A stretch of DNA of 64,000 nt, taken from assembly GCF_963678635.1 (NCBI RefSeq), contig NC_087067.1, positions 57,574,388-57,638,387 on the forward strand, in the 5' to 3' direction. The position numbers and the translations under genes were made by a program. The stretch is from Symsagittifera roscoffensis. Its lineage: Eukaryota; Xenacoelomorpha; Acoela; Convolutidae. The notes under the pieces are model-generated. The model saw only the letters and a program-made list of their open reading frames with translations. It did not search any database and had not been told where the DNA came from. Below are positions 20,332 through 32,450 of this stretch, piece by piece; the first letter of the stretch is position 1, and each line of letters begins with the position of its first letter.

Positions 20332-21464
20332 TTGGAGACGCAACCGATACGCCCATTAATGGACGTGGCACTGCCGGGGTATACCCCGAGCTCAACCCCG
20401 AGCAGCAGTCAGGTGAGCGGGAGCTCGTCGCGTCTTAAGGAATTGAATGGGAGACTACAGCTGAGAAGTCGTGAGAGTCCAGCCAGAGTGGAGTTACCCC
20501 CGACTTGGAGGGAGCAACCGGTGAGGAGTGTGGTCGCAAGCTATAAGAAGAACACGGAGGGCAGATACCACAGGCACAACCGCATGGATTGGAACGCGGC
20601 GCAACGGGCGAGAAGGGATTGTTTTCATGACGCGGCTTGGGTGGAATACTATACACAGCCACGGATACCGGAAGGTGCGGTTCACCTGATTGTAGGGGAG
20701 AGCCTCGTACGGGTGCTGACCAGGATCCAGTCGCACTGGCAGACTGGAGTCTTGAGTTTCTCTGGAGCCGCAACGACGCAGATGTTGGCATCACTCGAGA
20801 TGCTAGGGATGGCAAAATGTACACGGCGACTCTAATGATGGGGACATGTGACGTGTCCAGAGGTGAGTCGAGGAAAGTCATGAGGCTACATGATAAAATG
20901 AGCTGCATCCTCGAGGAGTTGCGGATCCAAATGGATCCCGCCATACTCACAGTTTGTATCATTCCTTATAACATGAAGGCCGACCAACATGCGATGGAGA
21001 TGAATGCGAAAGTGCGGAACCTGAATGAGATAATCAGGCAAATACATCAAAGGAGTGTCCTTCCCATCGGATTGCTGGACGTAGCCGAGCAAATGGAGCG
21101 ATCCTTCCCAGAAGATGCATCCTCAGACGGAATCCATTTCGACAGACCTAGCGGTGTGGAATGATTGAACGACGTTTTCCAGAGGCACATAAGTGCGCTG
21201 GAGGCAGACCTGCTTGAGACGGCCCAATTCACATTCGGTCCACCCCCAGATCCCCCTTTCCTTGCCACAAGAAACCTGTCCAGTCGCCTGGGAGCAAGGG
21301 TCGACACAAGAGACGGCTCGAGGAGCAGCCGGACTAAATTACAGGGTTCCACGCCGATGGAGGCCGAGGAAGCAGAATCATCAACGCCCCAAAGTTCAGT
21401 GGTGTCCTCAGTGGTAGTGGTAGAAAGCATGAGAGTGGAGAGACGCGATATCTTGAGAAGGTAA
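20332..21464 (+). pseudogene. SGNH-hydrolase-like protein, copy B
   Basis: Same three pieces, shift and TGA as copy A, with the IVGESLVR, MMGTCD and DGIHFD motifs kept. It retains the four codons K-V-M-R (near 20873-20884) missing from copy A, so it is the more complete reference. Confidence 0.72.
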
Positions 21465-21469
21465 AAGAG

Positions 21470-21820
21470 TTGGACCTGGAGGATCTGGAGTGTAGACAAG
21501 AGTTGGCGGAAGCTCTGGGCCTCAAGCACGTGTCACACGAGGATTTGAGCAGACACCAATGCGTGGACTGGTTAAAGGCCCACGAAACGCAATTCTCAAG
21601 AACAAGAATGATGGATACGGCTGATCTGACTGGGATTCCCATGAGATCAGTCATGGGACCGATCAACTACAGACCTCTCAAGTTGCTCTGGAGTCCGGGA
21701 CTCACCCCCCAAGCACCAAACAAGTTTTGCCAAAATCAGTTTGGCAACTCCCGCGCAGTTGGGGGTAGTAGACAAGCTACTGGACCCAAGAGAGATGGAA
21801 CTACCAGATGCCGCTTATGA
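21470..21820 (+). pseudogene. Linker ORF, copy B
   Basis: Protein identical to copy A. The frame shifts at the C6 run near 21713-21718 into the next ORF. Confidence 0.5.
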
Positions 21821-23744
21821 GGATGCGAGATTGACAGACGACCCAAGATATGGGAAACCCTACGGGAGTGCCCAATTGGCCAAGCCATTGGCAGTTTACG
21901 ATAGAGCGGATCCAGCAGCCGCAAGGGTGATCATCGTGGCGGGATCGGACTTCGAGGGAACGTCTCCCAAGTTGTTCTGGCCGGAAACCCTGGTATACTC
22001 GCTGCCAGATGCAGAGTTGAATGAAACGTTGACCCTGGTGGTCGCGATAAAGTCAGAGATGCCTCGTGAACCAGAGTTACTGCTGTTCGCAGGAATGAAC
22101 GACCACCTGCATGCGACTGGACTTCTAGAGCAACTGAAAAGTGATGAACCTTTGCCAAAGAAAATCTGGGAGGCTATCCAGACGTTGTTTGCTGCGATGA
22201 ACGAGGTGCAGGAAAACGTCAGTTCTCGATTTGGTCCTAAGACGAAAGTGGTATTCACGACGTCCCCCGGATACACGAGCATGCCTCCTGCTCTGCAGTT
22301 TGTATATGCTATTTTGGTCCCAATAGCCGAAGGGAACGCATGGCGGATCCTGATGGCAGCTCCCAATCGAGAGTTGGAACCCACCTACTTGAGACTTCGC
22401 AAGTCAGAACTGGCAGCGGCGTGGGCGGACGTGTCCCAAGCATTGAGGGGATTCTATGAACTAGCAGACATCCTTATTGTTTTGGATGAGGTCCTCTTAC
22501 TAGAGATCTCGAATTTCGCCAGAAAACTCAAGCTTAGTCCGAAAATAGGGGATGATCACCCAATAATAAGTCACCTGACAGCCAGCCTGTGGTTCCGAAG
22601 TATGGACTTGACCATCACGAGCTCCACTAGCAAGTCAAGGGGACCAAGCAACGAGAGAAAGTATGTGACTGCGACTGAAAAACAACTGGAGGCGATGGTA
22701 TATCGACTAACACAAGAGAGAGGTAGGTGGCCGTTTCTAACATCAAGGCTGGAGAATGCCACGGACAAAACAAGGGAGAGGGCCTCACCTCTCGTGAAGC
22801 AGATCTGGGGATTTCTTAAGGAACAGTTGGAAGTAGCCGAGAGCAGGGAGATGACGGTGGCCAGGTTCGTCACGGCAGCAAACGAGGTCACCATCGGAGG
22901 ATTCTGGAGGGAGCACGCAAAAGGTGAGCTAAGGATGAGGAAGGATCACGAGATCCTAAGATTCTTGAGTCCTTGTTGGGAAAAGAAATACATGGCTGGA
23001 GTGTTTTGTGCGAAAGAGACCATTTTCGGGGCCTTTGTGCAAGAACTATTGAGCATGCCCATAAGCTTTTTGCTGGCCCTTTACTTAGTTTACCCAAGGT
23101 ACCTGTTTAACATGGGTCCAGCGTACATGTTCAGTCGGGGTGTAGAGACACTCCGGATTGATGGGTATCTGACACTAGTGCTCCTGACTCATGGTGAACT
23201 GGTGTCATTTCATCGGTTGATGAAATATGGGGAGCCCCTGTCTATGGGTAAGACCCACTCAAGTATAGACACCCACTCAAACAAGTGCGCTGCAGGACTG
23301 AAGACGCTGCTCTTGGAGTATCTTCTGATGCAAAACCGACACATGACCGGCGAGGAGAAGAACCCGAAGACGAAAGATGAGTGGAGGGAGGTGAATGGTG
23401 ACATACCTCTACTGACGGACCTATGCCTGGCGATCCATTTTCTTTGCAACGCCAATAAAGTCAAAGCGCATAAAAAAACCAGCAGAACATTTTTAAAAAA
23501 TTTGGAAAATTTTGTCGACCTGTTTTTAAGGTCGACCAAATTGTTTTTCAGAGCTTCCCAAAGCACTGAAAAGACCCTGTTTGGCCAAATTTTCTGCACC
23601 ACAGCCAAAGATTTGAAAAAAAAACAGGCCAAAAAAGCGTTTTTTTTTGCACTTTTTGGAAAAGTTTTTGGAACGAAATTGTGTTTTTTGGGCGCGCTTT
23701 CTCCTCTAAAAATTAGTATATATTGGTGCCGAAGGCGCCTTTAG
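21741..23744 (+). CDS. 667-codon ORF with SGNH-like motifs, copy B
   Basis: Same 667 residues as copy A, including AGSDFEG and FAGMNDH. The C-terminal ~94 residues run into the interspersed repeat. Confidence 0.65.
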   Translation: MATPAQLGVVDKLLDPREMELPDAAYEDARLTDDPRYGKPYGSAQLAKPLAVYDRADPAAARVIIVAGSDFEGTSPKLFWPETLVYSLPDAELNETLTLVVAIKSEMPREPELLLFAGMNDHLHATGLLEQLKSDEPLPKKIWEAIQTLFAAMNEVQENVSSRFGPKTKVVFTTSPGYTSMPPALQFVYAILVPIAEGNAWRILMAAPNRELEPTYLRLRKSELAAAWADVSQALRGFYELADILIVLDEVLLLEISNFARKLKLSPKIGDDHPIISHLTASLWFRSMDLTITSSTSKSRGPSNERKYVTATEKQLEAMVYRLTQERGRWPFLTSRLENATDKTRERASPLVKQIWGFLKEQLEVAESREMTVARFVTAANEVTIGGFWREHAKGELRMRKDHEILRFLSPCWEKKYMAGVFCAKETIFGAFVQELLSMPISFLLALYLVYPRYLFNMGPAYMFSRGVETLRIDGYLTLVLLTHGELVSFHRLMKYGEPLSMGKTHSSIDTHSNKCAAGLKTLLLEYLLMQNRHMTGEEKNPKTKDEWREVNGDIPLLTDLCLAIHFLCNANKVKAHKKTSRTFLKNLENFVDLFLRSTKLFFRASQSTEKTLFGQIFCTTAKDLKKKQAKKAFFFALFGKVFGTKLCFLGALSPLKISIYWCRRRL

Positions 23745-23892
23745 AAAGTTTTTATTTTCCGTCTTCAAAATGAATATCTCGAAATAGTACAAAGGCGGAC
23801 CCTTTGAGTCGCCAAGGAATCGAAACCCTGAGAGAAGGGGCATCCAAATACCCCCCCCCCCCTCCCCCCACCCGAAATCCGTCCTGATAAAA
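23462..23892 (+). repeat. Interspersed-repeat module, copy B
   Basis: Copy of 10735-11165 with a 12-base C run (23851-23862). Confidence 0.7.
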
Positions 23893-26800
23893 TTGTTTAG
23901 CGCTACATATAAAAAAAAACATCTTTGTAAGTCTGAAAAAAATGTGATGCACAACAAGATTAACAAACATAAGGAAATAATGTTATAACTTTAAGAAAAT
24001 TTGTTGGATTTGATAGCGGCATTGAGTATGGTTTAACCGTGTAACCGTTTTTTGTAACTGGGTATCACTACACTGACTATCGCCTGATATTGATACTTAT
24101 TGATAAACTTGCCTTTTTCGTGTGCAATACTAAATCAGCTTGTTTCAATTTATTTATAGTTCCGACTGTTTTTGCTCAAAGTAGTCTCAAGGAATGAGAA
24201 GTATTTAATTGAAGCTGATTATTTTCAAAGTACCATACAATTTCGATCATCAGGCCCATTCCTTTCAAATACAACAATGCGTGCGATTTACTGCTTTTGA
24301 GTTGTTTAACTTACTTGACAGTTTCTCGGATACGCGAAAAAAAGTTTCCTAGATATCTAAACATAGCCAACTGACAGTCAGAAAAGAGTAATGAACGCAA
24401 GGAAACTGAATAAAAAACGACTGGTTTTTCAAAAAAAACAAAAATCTGGAAAATCTGATCAATAATTTGTATTTTCGAAATTAGAAGTCGATTAGGAGTT
24501 TACCTTCCTTTTAACAAAAACGCACTGAACTTGAAAAGAAATCACAAGTCAAACCGCAGAAAATCAAAATTGAGCACGAACAAATTTTAAGACGTTTATC
24601 CTGAAAACAAACAAAAAAATCAACAAGACCTATATGTTTTCCCTACGTTTATTACTCCAAAAAACGTAGTCTGAAATTGCATACATACCAAAACATAATC
24701 TTAAATAAAGCTCGGTAGGCGCGAATCTTTGCTTTGCTCCTCTCCACTTTGCGTCATGAGGCAGTGCAACAAAATGTGCGCTATCGACGGAAGTGAGAAA
24801 TTTACTTGCTGGGAGCGTTTTTTGGTGAAATATCAATTCTACCAACGATCAGTCACAGCAAAATGAAAATTTGATCCCATATGTACCATAATTGTTCAAC
24901 TCGCTTTCTGATTGGTAGGATTTTGATTCAACGAACTGTTACACTGATTGCATTAGGAGGCCTAGGTGTGTTATTTTCGCTAAACACACATTTGTTCTTT
25001 TAAGTAAACGTGTACGTGCTTGATTACGTGGACTCTCAAAAACTTGTTGCCGAATCAGGGACCAAATTTATGCAATGGCGTTTTCAACACTACGATGTCA
25101 CAGAATAACCTATATCTAATTTTAGACAAATTCCGTGGAATATCGTAATTGAAAGATGCCAGAATATCGTAACTGAAAGAAGCCAGAAAAACGATAGAGA
25201 AAAATGTCAAAAAAATCAACCGGCAACCAAAAACTCAAGAATAATTATAACTGATAAAATCAAAAAAGTTGAAAAAAAAAATCCAACAAAAAAAGAAACT
25301 TGACGGTTATTACTGTTTTATTAAAAACCAGTGAACCATTCTTACAAATTATCCTTTTTATAAAGGAAAATCACTGAATCTGTATCAGATTAGGCAAGTT
25401 AAACACAGAGGCGAAGGTGCACTTCGCATACAAGCAAAAATATGACCGATAACGCTACTGGGAAAAACTGAATGTGTAAAACTTTGAGTCTGCATAACTT
25501 TTTGAGTGACATACGCCTAATAAGAGACTACATAATTCCTAGGTGACGCAAGCCAATTATGTCGCATTAGCAGTACCAGTCAATTTGAAAAAAAAAAGAA
25601 TTTTACCAACTAACATTCCTCATTTTATTGAGCGGACGCATTTTAACTAGTATACGAAAAGGCTCTTTAAAAACATCCGACCCTGCCCAGGTTCGAACCC
25701 TCTTAACTTGTTGCGGGTCTCTTTTCCTACCTCTATGCTACAGATCCTTGATACCTCGAAGCGAAAGAGCTTTTTGTAAAATAATAGTCTGTGTTAATAT
25801 CCTTAGCATTGGCTGTACTTACTAGCTGGTTATTAAACTTATGCACATACTGCAAACACAGACCACACTCAAAATGAACACTTATAACTGCGGAGGTATG
25901 CCAAAAAAGAAGAAATATGCCAAAAAAACTTAACGGTTAATCAAAAAATTTTTTGTAGTAATTGAATCTGAAAATAATCGAGTTTCATGATTTAATTCAA
26001 ATAAAATTGTAGGTTCATACTTTTTTATTTCAGACTACCAAACAATTAAATACCTGAGAACAAATCTTACGAGCGACACTATTCAAAAGCCAAAAAACCA
26101 CGGAATCCGTATCTCCCGGATTCCGTGGATTTACATCTGCAATGATTAACATTTGGTCACCGATTCCGCAAAAACAGGCAACTTTTATTCACGGATTCCG
26201 TAATTTATGGGCTTAAATGTTTTATCCTTTGGTCACGTAACCCGAAACACTAGGATACTGAAAAAAATGAGCTCCTGTTACAGATTCCGTGAAACCAAAT
26301 TTACATTTCTAGAACCACCGAAAACGTTGATTCAAAAATAAGCGACAGCATGAAGCTAGATAGCAGAAATGTGACCACCATAGTCGCACTAACGTGCTAC
26401 GAGCTTTTCCATGCCAACAGAGGTTAGTAGTCTTCATAAACAATAGAAGCGGTTATCGCCGCGAAGCGACAACGCGCGCTTAGCCCGCCCATTATCCTTA
26501 AACAAAGAACCTAAAAATAGTCTTTAAAGCTCTAATCTTCGGCCAACTGCATAATTCTGGCTCCAAGGCGATAGATTTTTTTAATTTGGTGCAAACGGGA
26601 CTGATTTTTTGCTTTGGTACTATGATAAAATTTCATTCAGATTAATTTTATCCAGAATTTTTTAACAGCGTGTTGATAGCTCCTGAATTATTTGGATATG
26701 CGGGCGGATATTCTTGCACTAATCTGAGGTTTAAAACAGCTTGTTTTATTGTAAATAAATGTAAGTAAAAAATTAAAAAAGTAGATAAAAACAAGAAAAA

Positions 26801-27503
26801 ATTAGGAGTGGCGAAATATCCCCGTCTTATAATAGTTTTAAATTGAACTGATGCAAGCTAAATTGGCTCAAATTTTTGCGCATACTATTCGATATTTTCG
26901 GACCAAAATTAAAGTTTCTCTTAGTTTTACTTACCAAAAACTATTCGAGACCATTTGAATATAGACGTGAGTATAGACGCTTTGCTATAGACGTGAGTAG
27001 TATGATTATTAATCAGGTGAGCCATACATAACCGGTACATTTAAGATATTGCCAATTCGCGCGCGCAAAAAAACTTGTTCAGACATGATCAAATACGTTT
27101 ACCCGAGAGTTTAACTTTTGTAAGCATGCCGCCAAACGACGGTTTTTAATAGGACAGATTTCGATGCAACTATTAACTTTATAATCATGCCGCAAAACGA
27201 TAGTTTTTTATTGGTCAAATTCAATGCAGCTAGATACGTCATTGTGCGATTTAATTTGACAACTAACCTGATTCGAAAAGACTCTGATTTTCTATACTTT
27301 CATTTTCCTACAGTAGTGTAATCTGATCAGTTGGTAAAATTGCAAGTAAGTTTTTGCAAAGGCTATAAAACTTGATAACATAATTAAAACTGCTTCGAAA
27401 TACCACAGATTTACTTATCTCTTCCTATCAAGAAAAGCAAAGCGCCTCAGAGAACGGTGTTAGTTATAAACAAGGAAAAAACTAAAAATTTACCAGTGCA
27501 AAT
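23893..27503. repeat. AT-rich non-coding part of the duplicated segment (copy B)
   Basis: Near-identical to 11166-14777. No gene seen. It includes the hairpin at 26098-26128. Confidence 0.9.
26098..26128. repeat. 12-bp inverted repeat (hairpin), copy B
   Basis: Same CCACGGAATCCG / CGGATTCCGTGG stem as in copy A, with unchanged loop. Confidence 0.9.
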
Positions 27504-28014
27504 AATTTCTGATTCCAAATCAAAGAAAGCCGCTATTAAAACCAAAGTAAGCTACTGAATCCATTCCAAGTTCGTTTATACCACCAAAATGCAGTAGACC
27601 AGAACAACAAGCAGATTTCCTCAGACTGCAGAAGAGGAAAACCGAAACAAATTTAGACTCAAACAAATCATTGCAAGTGTCGGTCGAGATACAAGGAAAG
27701 AAAGGGTGATTTTCAGCTGCTGAAACATCTGGGCTGCAAAACTTGATAAGTTTTTGTTTATTTTCTATCTCATGTTAGTCTGGGTAAATTTTAAACGCCA
27801 TTTAAGCCAAATGATTAGTAATCTTAAAATTTTATGATTAGTTTGCCTTACTTCTTGAAACAATTTTCACAGCGGCATAATTCGCCACGCATAGAATAGT
27901 CGCAGTTTGCTTTCAGCATCATATTTAACCTTTTAGTTGAATTTTCATTTACTCTAAGATTAGCAGCTTAAATTCAGCATCAACTACATCTATAACCTTC
28001 ATATTAAATTGAAT
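27504..28014 (-). other. PPP6C: PPP6C downstream / 3' UTR-like DNA, duplicate 1
   Basis: Lies just 3' of the PPP6C terminal exon on the - strand. An AATAAA (reverse complement at 27757-27762) is about 255 bases after the stop and could be the polyadenylation signal. The same DNA recurs at 38134-38647, 39690-40205, 45750-46351 and 55597-56198. Confidence 0.6.
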
Positions 28015-28266
28015 TTATAGAAAATAGGGTGACATGTTTCTGGGAGGAGTTTTGCGCTCGTTGTCTGGCACGGCGTTGAACAGTTTTGTGTTTTTGCTGT
28101 AGACAGAATTGATCTCCAGTATGGCTGCTATGTTCCCACACCTGTAGTAGTAGTTGGGGGCACTCCACACTGTGATTAGGGTGTCATCGAACATGTACTT
28201 GTAGCCTTCTTGTACCAGCTGATGGGCACGACAGATGAGTTTGAGGTCGTTTATGTGAATAAACTC
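28015..28266 (-). pseudogene. PPP6C: PPP6C-like terminal exon, duplicate 1 (orphan)
   Basis: 84 codons including the stop. The exon opens after a TTTCAG acceptor with [20 protein letters not shown] and holds [14 protein letters not shown] and the final PYFL. RAHQ carries a metal-binding His of PPP-family phosphatases. The PYFL end is the C-terminus, with methylatable Leu, of the PP2A/PP4/PP6 group; EFx[13 protein letters not shown] is closest to PP6. PP6 is a cytosolic Ser/Thr phosphatase. The frame is intact but no other PPP6C exon follows upstream: at about 28381 the DNA jumps into retroelement copy C. It is therefore a stranded copy. Confidence 0.88.
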
Positions 28267-28390
28267 CTGAAAAATTATAACTCCGGTGGGACAAACCAAA
28301 GAGCACTGATGATATAAAATAAGCATTAAAATCACGCAATTAGATATCTTTTGAAACTCAACAGCTCCCCCAAACCACTAAAAAGAGGGC

Positions 28391-29048
28391 TTGAGTTTGG
28401 ACAATAACGAAAAAATAGAAGCGGATTCAGAGGCGGAATCCTTTGTAGAAGAAGACTCGAATGATCTGGAGCAGGACGAAGTGCCAAAGTGGACGGAACT
28501 AGACTTGCCAACAACAGCAGAAACCAGGAGTGGTAATCGTAAACGGACAGGCATGAGATACAATAGGTACGGGGATGACTTCTTGATTGACAAGATACGG
28601 CCTGATGAATTGGGTGACGAGTTACTGAGTGTGGGCGAATTGGTGGCAGACGATGAATGGCAAAATCATCAACGACAGCGAACACTACTCCAATGAAGAC
28701 TACTCCACACCAGAACAAGAAACAGATCTGGAGCACAGCGAGATAGAGAGGAGGGAGAACACAAACTTGAGAATACTAGAGTGGATGCGTGATGTCAAGA
28801 GCAAAGGAGATGAAGGGCAAAGCATCCAGCAGGTCAACGTGTCAGCAGAACAACACGTGAAAACGGAAGATCCCCTCCTCGGTTGGACGGCAAACGACAG
28901 ACCGCTCGAAATACTACCAGATAAATTAGACCCAGCATCATCGACGGGGACGTCGATAAATATTTTTGACCGCGGAGTGGGGGTAGGACTTTGCCCACAC
29001 CAAAAATTTGATGACAAAGAAGCTCAAGGAAGTGAGGGAAACAAGTGA
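28391..29048 (+). pseudogene. Pol C-terminal tail fragment, copy C
   Basis: Acidic tail of pol. An extra A in AATGGCAAAATC near 28672 moves the frame, so two overlapping pieces remain (28391-28696 and 28629-29048). Confidence 0.75.
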
Positions 29049-29527
29049 GCTGGAACTGGATTAGGAGGAGGCTGAGCCTACCATAGGAACGAATTTCAAG
29101 ACAAAATTCGAAATTCCGAATGAATACTCAGAGAACATCATGATTACGGAGAGCGACTTCATCCTGTCAGACAGGATCAGCGCGATTTGCAAAACAGCGG
29201 ACATGAAATTCAGATCAAAACTAGAAGCCGACTTCAGGAGGGAGTATCAGAACGTGGAGTTCCTATTCAGGCAGAGACCGGGGTTGGGAGGAATGGCTCC
29301 GTTTCCCCCATCAGTCTCACGAGTTCTCGATAGACCCTGAGCAAGTGATGCTGGCACTAACAAGAATACGAGACTTCAGGATCGAAAGAAGAATAATGGA
29401 TGTCTCAATGCCGGTCTATGAGCCCAAGGGAACTATATGCTATCCTACAGGTGGTCTTCGCAGAAACGGAGATAATGGTACACCTACACAAGAAATACTA
29501 CTTGAGTATCGCCTGAGCTACGGGTGA
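29011..29527 (+). pseudogene. Small post-pol ORF, copy C
   Basis: As in A, with Asp to Glu in ITESDF. It has a 20-base deletion after VYE (between two TGA triplets) that scrambles the C-terminus. Confidence 0.5.
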
Positions 29528-29830
29528 ACAACGGAGGTATTGAGTTGGGGGTACATGGGGAGCTCGGGTAAGGGTACATGGGGATCTCGGAGCAGGTACA
29601 GGGATTTTGACGTAATTGGCATGACAATTATAGTTTAAAGAGTGACGGTGCTAAGACATTAAATGAACCTGCATGCTCTTAAAAAACTTCCATTTTACTT
29701 AATTATTTAAGTAAAACGGATGGAGGGATGAGGTTTTAACTACAAAAATGGGGGGAGGGTTAAGGTTAGAAACATAACATCTTATTCTAAAAAGTGGATT
29801 TTACTTTCAGATTGGTTTGAATAAATCAAG
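29528..29830 (+). other. Non-coding junction, copy C
   Basis: Copy of 6172-6485 with the palindrome, polypurine run and acceptor-like site unchanged. Confidence 0.4.
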
Positions 29831-29927
29831 TTGACGACCCAGACACACCCATTGGAAAGAGAAGAGAAGGTATTGAACAAGTTCACGATCAGAAACATTC
29901 GCAAGAGATCTTTCTCACGTACTCAAA

Positions 29928-30049
29928 TTGGTACGGTAATACACAAGTTGGTTGGTACGGTAATACACAAGTTGGTTGGTACGGTAATATACAAGTTGGT
30001 TGGTACGGTAATACACAAGTTGGTTGGTACGGTAATACACAAGTTGGTT
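29928..30049 (+). repeat. 24-bp minisatellite, five units, copy C
   Basis: Same unit number and same variant third unit as in A and B. Confidence 0.97.
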
Positions 30050-30081
30050 AGTGCGCGAGATCATTTAGAGATCGTAAAAAG

Positions 30082-30474
30082 ATGGCAGATCAATTTTGGA
30101 AGTCCATGCCTGCGGCGCTAAAGTGGCCTACGCTCGATAAAATGTACAGACGCTTGAGGGACCTGGATTACACCCAAGTGGATGAGAGGATGGCAGTGAT
30201 GTTGAACGCCATCCTCCAATTAGAAGAGCAAGGTGAATGCAGGCAGTCTGCGACAGAAGTTGTTTTGATGGTCGGCTACACCACAGAAGGCATATTCAAT
30301 CAAGAGCAGACCAGGTGACTGTCCTGGAATGTGGATGGAGGGGTGAGAGGAATCGACTTGGCAAGGAGTCCTGGCTTGAGCAACAACACTGAGTACGGCG
30401 CGGGGGAATTCCCATTACCGACCAGACCATCGGCAAGATCTGCGGGCCAATCCACAAGCAAACACCTTCTATGA
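30082..30474 (+). pseudogene. N-terminal ORF of the downstream block, copy C
   Basis: First 78 codons identical to copy A (Arg form). The TGA and ATGA overlap with the coiled coil are kept. Confidence 0.55.
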
Positions 30475-30884
30475 CGCGAGCACAGCAAACGGAGAAGGCG
30501 TATCCTGACCTCAGTAATCTGAAAAGGGAACTTGAGAGGGCGAAAAGGGAGAAGAACAAAGCGAATCTTGACCGGGATAGCGCGAAACTCGAGAGGAATC
30601 AAGCAAATCTGGAGAGAGACCAGGCGATCATTGAGAGGGACCAAGCGCGGCGTGACCTCTATATGTTGAAGGCCGAGTACCAGCAAGAACAAAGGGTGCG
30701 AGAGAACGTGGCGAATTGCGAGCAGTTGAAGTCGGAGCTTGAGAAGATCCAGCGGCGACAACGAGAGGTCGACAGGCGGAAGGAAAAGGGGACCAGGTTT
30801 ATGGAGCGAGCTGCTGCAGGCTCAAGGCCGGAGTTACGCATGGAGGTGGATGAGGCTTCCAGGTCAAAGAACTATTTGATTTAG
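30471..30884 (+). CDS. Coiled-coil protein, copy C
   Basis: 137 codons, protein identical to copies A and B. Confidence 0.7.
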   Translation: MTRAQQTEKAYPDLSNLKRELERAKREKNKANLDRDSAKLERNQANLERDQAIIERDQARRDLYMLKAEYQQEQRVRENVANCEQLKSELEKIQRRQREVDRRKEKGTRFMERAAAGSRPELRMEVDEASRSKNYLI

Positions 30885-30961
30885 ACCGCGCGGCTCAAGA
30901 GCACATAAACGAGGGACTGGAGGTATGGATACCAACCGAATTAACGTCCTCCCTGCGTGGT

Positions 30962-32094
30962 TTGGAGACGCAACCGATACGCCCATTAATGGACGTGGCA
31001 CTGCCGGGGTATACCCCGAGCTCAACCCCGAGCAGCAGTCAGGTGAGCGGGAGCTCGTCGCGTCTTAAGGAATTGAATGGGAGACTACAGCTGAGAAGTC
31101 GTGAGAGTCCAGCCAGAGTGGAGTTACCCCCGACTTGGAGGGAGCAACCGGTGAGGAGTGTGGTCGCAAGCTATAAGAAGAACACGGAGGGCAGATACCA
31201 CAGGCACAACCGCATGGATTGGAACGCGGCGCAACGGGCGAGAAGGGATTGTTTTCATGACGCGGCTTGGGTGGAATACTATACACAGCCACGGATACCG
31301 GAAGGTGCGGTTCACCTGATTGTAGGGGAGAGCCTCGTACGGGTGCTGACCCGGATCCAGTCGCACTGGCAGACTGGAGTCTTGAGTTTCTCTGGAGCCG
31401 CAACGACGCAGATGTTGGCATCACTCGAGATGCTAGGGATGGCAAAATGTACACGGCGACTCTAATGATGGGGACATGTGACGTGTCCAGAGGTGAGTCG
31501 AGGAAAGTCATGAGGCTACATGATAAAATGAGCTGCATCCTCGAGGAGTTGCGGATCCAAATGGATCCCGCCATACTCACAGTTTGTATCATTCCTTATA
31601 ACATGAAGGCCGACCAACATGCGATGGAGATGAATGCGAAAGTGCGGAACCTGAATGAGATAATCAGGCAAATACATCAAAGGAGTGTCCTTCCCATCGG
31701 ATTGCTGGACGTAGCCGAGCAAATGGAGCGATCCTTCCCAGAAGATGCATCCTCAGACGGAATCCATTTCGACAGACCTAGCGGTGTGGAATGATTGAAC
31801 GACGTTTTCCAGAGGCACATAAGTGCGCTGGAGGCAGACCTGCTTGAGACGGCCCAATTCACATTCGGTCCACCCCCAGATCCCCCTTTCCTTGCCACAA
31901 GAAACCTGTCCAGTCGCCTGGGAGCAAGGGTCGACACAAGAGACGGCTCGAGGAGCAGCCGGACTAAATTACAGGGTTCCACGCCGATGGAGGCCGAGGA
32001 AGCAGAATCATCAACGCCCCAAAGTTCAGTGGTGTCCTCAGTGGTAGTGGTAGAAAGCATGAGAGTGGAGAGACGCGATATCTTGAGAAGGTAA
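30962..32094 (+). pseudogene. SGNH-hydrolase-like protein, copy C
   Basis: Same structure, shift and TGA as A and B. The one change in the first part (CCAGGATCC to CCCGGATCC) is silent in the coding frame. It keeps the four codons missing in A. Confidence 0.72.
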
Positions 32095-32099
32095 AAGAG

Positions 32100-32450
32100 T
32101 TGGACCTGGAGGATCTGGAGTGTAGACAAGAGTTGGCGGAAGCTCTGGGCCTCAAGCACGTGTCACACGAGGATTTGAGCAGACACCAATGCGTGGACTG
32201 GTTAAAGGCCCACGAAACGCAATTCTCAAGAACAAGAATGATGGATACGGCTGATCTGACTGGGATTCCCATGAGATCAGTCATGGGACCGATCAACTAC
32301 AGACCTCTCAAGTTGCTCTGGAGTCCGGGACTCACCCCCCAAGCACCAAACAAGTTTTGCCAAAATCAGTTTGGCAACTCCCGCGCAGTTGGGGGTAGTA
32401 GACAAGCTACTGGACCCAAGAGAGATGGAACTACCAGATGCCGCTTATGA
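32100..32450 (+). pseudogene. Linker ORF, copy C
   Basis: Protein identical to A and B, with the same shift at the C6 run. Confidence 0.5.

Larger units (their letters stand above)
14778..23462 (+). mobile_element. Ty3/gypsy-like retroelement, copy B (5' truncated in RT thumb)
   Basis: Homology to copy A starts within an A run at the equivalent of 2063 and then follows copy A almost base for base at an offset of 12715 (12727 after the 12-base difference). The left edge is fused to the flank sequence ...CCAGTGCAAATA. That flank is what follows copies B and C, so this is the tandem-duplication junction. It carries the same internal stops and frameshifts as copy A. Confidence 0.95.
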